Shown: positions 51,860-59,280 of the stretch, piece after piece
How positions within the stretch are numbered: position 1 is the first letter of the stretch
Layout of the letters: the number at the start of each line of letters is the position of its first letter
NCBI GenBank assembly: GCA_964036045.1
Contig: OZ038378.1
Span: 160,712,576 to 160,776,575 of the forward strand
DNA from: Eutreptiella sp. 'Long Island Sound 2002'
Taxonomy: Eukaryota; Euglenozoa; Euglenophyceae; Eutreptiales; Eutreptiaceae
DNA: 64,000 nt
Direction of reading: 5' to 3'
Translations under genes and position numbers: made by a program
The notes under the pieces: model-generated
What the model was told of the DNA's origin: nothing
Seen by the model: only the letters and a program-made list of their open reading frames with translations
Databases searched by the model: none

Positions 51860-53850
51860 TCTGCAAACTAAAACACCGCAGTGCACTACCGATCTGACCC
51901 AATCTATTTGAACATTTGTGTGAAGCTGTGGCCTGTGCACCGGTGTTGAGGAGCGCTACGCAGATCGGCACCAATGCAAGAATTCCTGGTTCATTGGGAG
52001 GCTACCCAGATCACACATGGGGGCCTGCATCATGGTTTTTACTGCGATTTATTTCTGTTCGGGGGTGTTGTCCATGATTTTTGGCAAGCATTGGAGTGCT
52101 TCAAATTAGGATGCGAATGCATGCCCAGACAATCTTACCAGATTCACTTTGATTTTCACGCAGCTTCCTTGGATGGTGCTCGTATGGGTCTATATAAGAG
52201 ACATGACCTCGTGTGGCACACCTGGTTCCCTGCGATGGATTCATGTTGTCTACATAAAGGGCTGCATCAGGCCAGATAAGAGGAAGGAGAAGACAGAAGT
52301 AGAGAAGGGACATGCAACAAGAGAAAGAAAGGGGAAGGCGGAGGGAAGCCAAAGCGAGATGCGGCAAACAGGCAGAGCACACACTTTTAGGCCGGGGGCT
52401 GATGCCTAACATGTGTAACAGCAATGTACCTGTGCGAATTTCTTGTTTTGCTTTGTTCGTGAAACTGGATGCTCATGTGCCCGGGTGCTCGTGACAGCAT
52501 TGCCATGGGGCATCTACTAGGCTTGACCCCTCGACAACGCTGCCCCCCAGTCCCCAACAACAAGACGAATACACGGCTTTGGACACTTCATGAGGCACGG
52601 GTTGGAGCCTAATTCAGGCAATGGGTGTCATCGAGGCATGATGATGAGATGATGGCAGATCACAGGAGATGTTGAGATCCAGAAATTGAGATGACAGATG
52701 AATTGGTCTCCCATCGCCAAGTGACTCAAATTGGGAATGGACCATGCTCATGCATGATGATTGTCATGACGGACATGATCTCATGACAATACCGCTTGCC
52801 AAAATGTCAACATGGGTCACCAAGATGGAATTGTCTTGGAGCCATCCTCCTTTTTCACATTTCAAAGGAAGTGTGAATCAGAAGCAACTCAGTGTAATGC
52901 AACTATAATGCCTTAGTTCAACCTCCAGGTATTTTCAGATTGGAGAACTGGAAGTCCATGGAGTCCGAACAGTCAGAGAGCCTGCGCCACACCGCGCCTA
53001 AAGGCCCAGGGCAGCAGAAACACTGCCGATACCTAAACACCTCAAGGTAGCAATGGGCACCATGGCGGAGGTCCCCAATTCGGGATATGGAGGGCCCACT
53101 GGAGGACCTGGGTGAGGCCATCGTTTTAATTGGATCATAGGACCCATCTTGGAAGGTCCGTAATGTTGCTAGCACCCCTTTCTATTTTCTATGGGGAGAC
53201 AGGGGTGGTGACAAGGCGTAGGACTCGTTCCTCCCACCACCCCTAATGAGGATGAGGGATGATGCCTAATGAGGGATGCGGGCAGGGAACCCTGACCCAA
53301 ACCACACCAAGGCCTGTCGCTGACCCTTGACCTGCTGCGTGAACGCTCTGCGGACACAGTTGAACTTCGGTCTCGAGTTAAAAAAAGGGGGGAAATCCAT
53401 AGAGGAACTATGACTCCATATGACTCCATACTACACCCCTGCCAAGAGTTGTTGGGCAACATGCACCAAAGGCTCCGTGGCTGATAAAAGTAGTAACAAA
53501 TGAAACAACTCTTATATCTATTGGAGACGTCAGAATTCAAATTGGCTCGTGCCAGGCATAGTGAGGACAAGTAATACAACTCGCCCTACAGGATGCTTAC
53601 CGTAGAGTTAGCTGATGCAGCTGAGTATTCAACGGTAATGGTGAGCGCATCGGGTTGTGTGTCCTTGATGGCACCATAGACTGGGAGGCTGGGTAGGATG
53701 CCAACTCACATAGTGGGGAGTGGGGTGAGCGCAGAGCGCACTGGAGCGCGGGAGGGAGATATATTGTGGGCGATAAATCCAATAGATTTGGTGTAGTCAT
53801 AATCTGCCAACGTTCACGGGTCTGTAGTGTGTGTGGCGTTGTGTCGCGGT
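51860..53850. other. About 2 kb of unique sequence without a confident gene
   Basis: A TATA-box-like TCTATATAAGAG lies near 52188-52199, but no recognisable ORF follows it at promoter distance. A 101-codon frame at 51974-52279 begins with ATG and is rich in His, Phe and Cys, but matches nothing I know. Minus-strand frames near 52918-53175 and 53169-53579 start at non-ATG codons or have low-complexity SRSRSR-type sequence and are not called. Confidence 0.5.
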
Positions 53851-54063
53851 TCAATGCCTTTGGCTGCTGTGACAAAGATATGTGCATTTTTTATCCATTT
53901 CATAGAACATGCAGTCATGGGGAATGAACAGGGACCTTTTAGGGTGAGGTTTGGTGAAAATTTCAAGCAAATCTGAGCTAAGCACCATTGAAAAGTAGAG
54001 ACCAAGGCCCTTGCAATCCATACCATACTTTGTTTTCAAGCGCTTTCGAACCAACTTCCCCAT
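53851..54063 (-). CDS. Hypothetical 70-residue ORF, possibly not coding
   Basis: This minus-strand frame starts with a true ATG (CAT at 54061-54063 on the plus strand) and gives a basic protein beginning MGKLVRKRLKTKYGMDC. The composition is protein-like, without repeats, but I recognise no family. It could be an exon or a fragment of a larger degraded gene. Confidence 0.2.
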   Translation of the reverse strand: MGKLVRKRLKTKYGMDCKGLGLYFSMVLSSDLLEIFTKPHPKRSLFIPHDCMFYEMDKKCTYLCHSSQRH

Positions 54064-54726
54064 GCATCACAAGAAACTACATGAGTCACATGTTGCAAGA
54101 AAAAAACAAAAAAGAATCTATGCACTTTTTAAATTGCTAATAAAAGTATGACTAGTGTTCATCTAAGCTGCTTTAGCAACACTCGAGCAGCTTTGTCCTC
54201 ACCTATTGTCACTTTGAATTTGCATCAAATTGCATGGCAGTGGATGGAATCCAACAAGTGACTCCATAACACACATGCAAAAAAGGATCACGGTGGATGG
54301 CTGCACTGCAATGTATGGGAAATATTGACTATACAACAGCAATCGGGTTCTTTTGTGCTGCCTGCTGGGCACGAATTGGATTCCACATGGTCACAGTGTA
54401 TGTTATGTGGGGTGGTCATGACAAAAAGTGTGCTGCCCATGGGTTGGTGCTGGCACAGGTATGAGGATTGTGAAAACCAACGTGTAGCCAAGAAAGAGGA
54501 GGCCAAAGAATGTTCCGAAAGATTGGGTGACTGCCTTACGAGACAAGGAGTGTGATGCTAGATTTGGTGAAGTTGAACCACGCAAAAACATGAATTTTCA
54601 ATGCGGATGTCATGCCACAATTCTACATGAATTCTCAGCCCCCCTTCCCCATTAAGCCACAAGTCATTGGACTAAAGGCTGGAAGTGCCTATGGCGGGGG
54701 CATTCAGTCAATCAGAACCGACCATT

Positions 54727-54727
<1 letters not shown>
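54064..54727. other. Unique sequence, nothing recognised
   Basis: The sequence is AT-richer than the left flank. A frame of about 76 codons from 54325 begins at TTG and has no family signature, so I do not call it. Confidence 0.5.

Positions 54728-54770
<43 letters not shown>
54728..54770 (+). repeat. (CT)n microsatellite
   Basis: A perfect CT dinucleotide run of about 21 units. It is a common eukaryotic microsatellite type. Confidence 0.97.
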
Positions 54771-54773
<3 letters not shown>

Positions 54774-55367
54774 CCACTTTGCCTGCAAAGTGTCCATGTA
54801 CATTGATGGATGATGTTGTGTTCACTTTCTTTTGTAAAGGGCGAGAGCCTCACCCGGATGAATGAGTTGCAACTAGTGTTTGCGTTCACAGTGCAAGGGG
54901 AGTTACAAGTGTGGTAAAAAGCCAAGCTGAGACTAGTGCGGCTTTGCTGTCATCAACCAAGAGAGAATCGCTCCACTGAATTGCGTGTGTGAGGATGTTG
55001 GAAAGGATTTTGGGCCTGATATTTGAGAAGACCGGGAGTTTGTTGAGCAGAAGTGCCAGTGTTTGCATCTACAGCAGTTCTTGGCGTGATTGTGTTTGGG
55101 GGTGCTCTTAGCGCGGTGCGCACGGTGCAAATTTTGGGGTAAACAATGACTCGTTGTATGGGGGAGCGGACGCACCATGCATGCACTGTGCATCTTTTTA
55201 TTTAGATAATTTACCTGACCCTTTTGTCTTGCTTGGTTGTTGCCCCCTGGAGGTGCTGGAGGTGCTGTGTCTTGTGCTGTGTTGCTAAGCTGTTACCCCA
55301 TTTCACCCTAAATGCCCTAAGGGCTGCATTGTACATGTTATCCCTTGGTCTACAGCTCAGTAACACG
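54771..55367. other. Unique sequence with two facing GC-rich palindromic motifs
   Basis: At 55111-55128 lies GCGCGGTGCGCACGGTGC and at 55171-55191 CGCACCATGCATGCACTGTG plus one C. Read on opposite strands, both contain GCACCRTGC-type units, so they form an imperfect inverted pair about 40 bp apart. Related motifs occur at 55756, 56831, 58334 and 59000. No gene is evident. Confidence 0.5.
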
Positions 55368-55649
55368 ATGTCATTGTCTTGAGCTCAAGCTGGTACCTAT
55401 GTCTTCTATCACCTCAGCAGTGCAAATGAGTGGGTTCCTGCTACTGTTTTGGGCCCCTCGCAGCACCCTGGTGATTACCTACACATACAATATGAGTTGA
55501 ATGGGAAGCCAGTGATTCATATGCATATTCATGTGCATACTTCTTGTCTCAGAAGTGATGCCTGCTCACAGAAAGAAAGAAGGCAACGGGAAAATTCAGC
55601 GGGGGCTCATAGTTTGCAGAGTTTATGCAAACTTGTGCTTCAGAAATAA
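55368..55649 (+). pseudogene. Diverged copy of the beta-barrel-like ORF with a premature TGA
   Basis: The frame starts MSLS, then has TGA at 55380-55382 and continues open to TAA at 55647-55649. The part after the stop aligns residue by residue with the intact ORF at 55966: AGTYVFYHLSSANEWVPATV against PGTHVFYNRASTGDRVPAIV, and then GDYLHIQYELNGKPVIH against GDFLRIQYEVGGKVVVH. The TGA stands where the intact copy has Trp5 (TGG), so one base change explains it. A shared CAGCTCAG just upstream supports duplication of a common exon. After the barrel the proteins differ; the acidic proline-rich tail is absent. It is probably a pseudogene, although splicing past the TGA is not excluded. Confidence 0.65.
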
Positions 55650-55965
55650 GGGGGAGATTTGAGAAATTACATGCTTTGGGGACTCCAAGTTGGTAGGGAA
55701 TAGGAAGGTTTTTCTCATTCCTCCATGCCCTGCAAGCCCTGAGATAGAGGGTGTTGCACGCACCGTGCGCGCACTGCTCAAAAATTCGATATATCCGTTG
55801 TCACGGGCAGTGTTTCCCCCCCCATTCCAAGCTCAAAGGCACCATGTTATGGTACGGTGGGCTGCGTTGGGGTGCTTGTAACTAAATGTTACCTTTGCCC
55901 GCCTATTCTTGCATGTTGTAGTGTTCTTAATGGTCATGTTCGTTGTCCCTCAGCTCAGATTTAAC
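55650..55965. other. Spacer between the two ORF copies, with a possible element end and a splice acceptor
   Basis: A terminus-like module lies at 55675-55776 (described separately). CCCTCAG ends at 55953 and a second AG follows at 55958, so the exon holding the intact ATG may begin at 55954 or 55959, making the sequence before it an intron. Confidence 0.45.
55675..55776 (+). mobile_element. Terminus-like module C (left-type end)
   Basis: GGGGACTCCAAGTTGGTAGG starts at 55678 and runs into GAATAGGAAGG. The GC-rich palindromic motif GCACGCACCGTGCGCGCACT follows at 55756. Read in reverse, the end resembles the right-type ends at 56941-56964 and 58431-58455, which finish in TTTGGGRACCCC. It could be the left end of an element of about 1.29 kb that contains the 55966 ORF. 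No target-site duplication was found. Confidence 0.4.
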
Positions 55966-56382
55966 ATGTCTTTGTCCTGGGTCACCCCTGGTACACATGT
56001 CTTCTACAATCGCGCGAGTACGGGTGATCGAGTCCCAGCAATTGTGTTGGGTTCTTCACCGCAGCCCGGGGACTTTTTGCGGATCCAATATGAAGTTGGT
56101 GGCAAAGTAGTTGTCCATGAGGCCGCTGCACTCCACCGCATTGAGTTCCGGATCAGGAGCCCCTCCCCATCACCCCCATTATCTCCATCACAACGCCATG
56201 AGGACAATTCAGGTGGACCTATTGCTGAAGATGGGGGAGGTGTTGACGTTACAGAACCCCCTGCAACTACAACTGATACAGTGGAGGACCCCAAACCCAG
56301 CGAAGACCCCCATTTTCAAGCTGAAAATGTTGATCCTGGTGAGCAACCACAGCCGGAGGCACCTGTGGAAGGCAAGAAATAG
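55966..56382 (+). CDS. Small beta-barrel-like (Tudor/SH3-like) protein with an acidic Pro-rich tail
   Basis: This frame encodes 138 residues from an ATG just after a plausible splice acceptor. An earlier in-frame start at 55909 would fall in the presumed intron, so I chose 55966. Residues 6-56 look like a small all-beta barrel: TPGTHVFY, then VPAIVLGSSPQPGDFLRIQY and GKVVVHEAAALHRIEF. The pattern of an opening turn, VPA-V-G, and a hydrophobic ending recalls Tudor or SH3-like folds that bind peptides or nucleic acid; this is a resemblance only. Residues 60-138 are Ser/Pro-rich, then acidic with many Glu, Asp and Pro, and probably disordered. The stop codon sits in the first unit of a tandem repeat. 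A broken paralogue lies about 600 bp upstream. The position between element-like ends suggests transposon cargo or a host gene fragment. Confidence 0.6.
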   Translation: MSLSWVTPGTHVFYNRASTGDRVPAIVLGSSPQPGDFLRIQYEVGGKVVVHEAAALHRIEFRIRSPSPSPPLSPSQRHEDNSGGPIAEDGGGVDVTEPPATTTDTVEDPKPSEDPHFQAENVDPGEQPQPEAPVEGKK

Positions 56383-56685
56383 GGACACTGGGACATATGG
56401 CAAGCATCAGACTAAAAAAAAAGTTCCTGGTGTACCAGCAGGGGCCAACAGGGGCAAAAATAGGGACACTGGGACATATGGCAAGCATCAAACTAACAAA
56501 AAAAAATTCCTGGTGTACGAGTAGGGGCCAACAAGGGCAAAAATAGGGACACTGGGACATATGGCAAGCATCAAACTAAAACAAAAAAATTCCTGGTGTA
56601 CCAGCAGGGACCAACAAGGGCAAAAATAGGGACACTGGGACATATGACAACCATCAGACTAAAAAAAAAAATCCTGGAAGTAACA
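56377..56685 (+). repeat. Tandem repeat of 81-83 bp, about 3.7 copies
   Basis: Units begin with AAATAGGGACACTGGGACAT at 56377, 56458, 56541 and 56624. Each contains CAAGCATCAGACT or a variant, an A-run of variable length, TTCCTGGTGTACCAGCAGGG and CCAACARGGGCAAA. The last unit breaks down after the A-run. The first unit supplies the TAG stop of the upstream ORF. Confidence 0.93.
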
Positions 56686-56690
56686 AAAAA

Positions 56691-58333
56691 CCCCTGCAAG
56701 GCAGAAAGAAAGACCAGGTATCACCCAAAGGCCTCTGGCGACCATCGACAATCATTTGGGAACACCCGCCAGAGTGGTTTGTAGTGGGCCTCTTCACTGG
56801 GTAAAATCCCCAGAAACACCGGAAAGGGGCCGCACCGTGCGCGCACCGTGCGACCACACCCCCATCGGAGAAGGTTTATCGTTTCCTATTCCTCCCGGGT
56901 CAGAAAACCCAAGGTAGCAGGAACTGTGTGTCACTTTTTTATTCCTCCCTATCTTTGGGACCCCATGGCAGCAAGCAGTTTTTTCATAAAATGTGGCCCG
57001 GCATATCTACTGCTTTGATGATAGAATGCAAAGTAAACTTGTCATACTGTAGCTTTGTGGGACGCCTTCAGGGCGTGGCAGTCACACCCTTCATCCGCTG
57101 GTGACAGTTTACAGGTACCAAGTATACGTCCCACCGTCTCCCGATGGCATGTGGCTGTCGCTACACGGGACAATATATGTTGTACTTTATTTGCCACACA
57201 GAACCCGTCCGTCTGACCGAGCACTTGCGAGGAACACCTGAGTCTAAGCAAAAAAAAAACTTGTCATACTGTAGTGTTTGGTGCCAAGCCAATAGATGGC
57301 CATATCCCGAGAGCCCGGCGTTGGGAACTTTGATGGGTGCAGGCACCCTGCTTTCCGGTTTTCAATTGCATAGTGAGTGTGGCAGAGTGAGTGTCGCAGA
57401 CACCGCACGCGGACATCGTAGCAGAGGCAGAAGCGTCAACACAGAAACCCCACACTGAACAATAAATTCGCATTTGCGTACTGATTTGAATTGTAATATG
57501 TATGGGTCTCTATAACAGTTGTCTTTTGACTGTTTGCATTGAAGCATCTCTTCACTCCTGATTTTTTGGTGAACTATTAATGGTTGATGAAAACCAACGG
57601 ATCACCCAGAGAGATGCTGTGAGGGAGCATCCATGGACTCACAGAACGTCAGGGTAGAGGTGTGACAAAAGAATGGTTCATGCAAGACAGATGGGAGTGG
57701 TGCCGGTATTGTACGTCGTGCTGTGTCTCTTGTAGTTTCAAAAATGGAGTATGGGTGGCTGGGCTCACAATACTGCATAGAAAACAATCTCAAAATCGGG
57801 CAACTTATTTTGAAGGTCTCACTGCAGACAAAGCACATCGTCAACCATTGGTTCACAATGTATAGAGTATCACACGATTGCGCATGTTGCATTTGTTGCG
57901 CATGTTGCATTCTCAACTGCGCGTTGTTCTGTATGGGTTCTTGGACAGTATTGACACATCAGCTATTCGTCAGCCGTTACCCAAAATTGACCACCCGCAA
58001 GGATAGCTTCCACAGGTGCTCACGCACGTGACCAAATGCTTCACCTCAGGAACCAGTACCACGTTAATGCTGGACGGCAACAAGGGGTAGAGAACCTTGT
58101 AGACGAATGCTCACAGTGTTTCTGAACTCCGTAGCCGTGTCCACTTTACAATGCTTAGTATAACCATACCGCAGCATGAGATGGCTGCCACTAATCACAC
58201 CACCAATCATTCGACGGGTTTAGGGGCGCTTAGGATGCACCAGTGGCGCAAAAATAATAATCAGGCTTGGTAGCACACAACAATAGCTTGCAAAATACAG
58301 CGGCTGGTATTGTGCCCATGGGGGAGCGTTAGT
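56691..58333. other. About 1.6 kb without a confident gene
   Basis: It contains the terminus-like module at 56829-56964, a 17-base direct repeat (AACTTGTCATACTGTAG at 57036-57052 and 57258-57274, 222 bp apart), and an AATAAA near 57462 that could be a polyadenylation signal if a transcript crosses here. A 104-codon plus-strand frame at 57144-57458 and a minus-strand frame at 57602-57916 have no family signature and are not called. Confidence 0.5.
56829..56964 (+). mobile_element. Terminus-like module D (right-type end)
   Basis: The motif CGCACCGTGCGCGCACCGTG starts at 56831, two direct copies of a near-palindrome. About 90 bases later comes ATTCCTCCCTATCTTTGGGA followed by CCCC at 56964. This is close to the reverse complement of the left-type end at 55678, so 55675-56964 may be one element. 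Confidence 0.4.
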
Positions 58334-58455
58334 ACGCCGGGCGCGCGCCGGGTAAAGTTTCGGCCTATTTCCCCGCACTTATCCCCCTGTTCCCCATTTT
58401 TTGCCCCCGTTATGTAGCCAATTGTGATTTTGTTCCCTTCTATTTGGGGACCCCC
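58334..58455 (+). mobile_element. Terminus-like module E (right-type end)
   Basis: ACGCCGGGCGCGCGCCGGGT at 58334 is followed by a pyrimidine-rich stretch and then TTCCCTTCTATTTGGGGACC plus CCC ending at 58455. The layout of GC-rich palindrome, spacer and TTTGGGGACCCC edge is that of module D. It lies just before the transposase-like ORF at 58562. Confidence 0.4.
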
Positions 58456-58561
58456 GAGAAGGCACGGGTTATGTAGCCATGCTGAGTGACAAAGGAAGCC
58501 GGGGCATCTACGTTGATCGCTCCGGGGGCAAGTGCTAAGGAAGTACCTTCGGGGAACCTAA

Positions 58562-58837
58562 GGCCGTCCCGAGCTTTGCGGTTTCAGTACCTACGCAATT
58601 TTCATTCGGAGGCAGGTCCGTCACCCTCCCTATGGACCATGGGAGCATGTCCCGCCTCATGTTTGGACTGATAAAAGCAACTCGGCCGCCACGCAAGATG
58701 AGGCACAGGATGAGGCAGAATTGTGTGCGTTGTGTTGTCAAAAGCGTTCCACCATCACAGTTTGTGGTGAGTGTGAAGAGCACTATTGTGCTGTGTGTAT
58801 TGACACCCACACTTGTGGGAACAATGTTGTTTGTTAA
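58562..58837 (+). pseudogene. Cysteine-rich C-terminal fragment, possibly of a PiggyBac-type transposase
   Basis: This open frame of 91 codons has no start codon of its own and is bounded by TAA at both ends; an exon could begin after TTTCAG at 58587. The first half is Pro- and Trp-containing (GPWEHVPPHVWTDKSN) and then acidic. The last 38 residues hold ten cysteines: LCALCCQKRSTITVCGEC, then EEHYCAVCIDTHTCGNNVVC and stop. PiggyBac transposases end in a zinc-binding cysteine-rich domain with paired CxxC motifs followed by a Cys/His-containing tail, which this resembles in spacing and in its extreme C-terminal place. The DDD catalytic core of that family is not visible nearby. A RING- or B-box-like finger is the main alternative. 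Confidence 0.4.
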
Positions 58838-58966
58838 GCACGATACAAATGGCATTTGCAGTTGTTGAATTCACAATTGTTGTCTTTTTATGCAACGTGC
58901 TTTGTAGGGATGGTGTGTGGTCCAATGTGGTCTCCTTGCGGGGCTTCTCCATGAGAGGGTAAATCT

Positions 58967-59021
58967 GGGGCTAAAGTCGGGATCGTCAATAGGAAAGTAG
59001 CGCGCCGGGCGCGCGCCGGGC
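58967..59021 (+). mobile_element. Terminus-like module F (left-type end)
   Basis: GGGGCTAAAGTCGGGATCGT continues into CAATAGGAAAG, then GCGCGCCGGGCGCGCGCCGG at 59000. It resembles the left-type end at 55678 (GGGGACTCC, then AATAGGAAGG). The GC-rich core is nearly the same as in module E, and both are followed by YAAA. Confidence 0.4.
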
Positions 59022-59280
59022 AAACATTCCCCCCATGTGCAGCACATCTTTGCACAACTGCAGCAGTGGAAGGTTGATGACATGATCATTTGCTCACTGT
59101 TCTCTTGGTGCTGGTGTTGTTACCTGGGCCCTTTTGGTGAAGATCAGTATGGTGGGTGTATGCGGCGTAGTTGTGCAACAAGGTGCAAACCACGTGCACA
59201 TCGTGCACCCGTTCTCCTTTTGTGAAGGCACTGGTGGCATAGAGCTCCCACGACCTGTCGGAGTTTTCTTCTCTTGTCCA

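Noticed and set aside
53169-53579. Minus-strand frame with an SRSRSR stretch, as an SR-protein-like gene
   Set aside because: Low complexity only; no RNA-binding domain, no convincing start, and no splice context.
57144-57250. GIY-YIG-like fragment (RYTGQYMLYF, then RLTEHLRG)
   Set aside because: The spacing and key residues do not fit the nuclease family, and the frame is short; chance similarity is likely.
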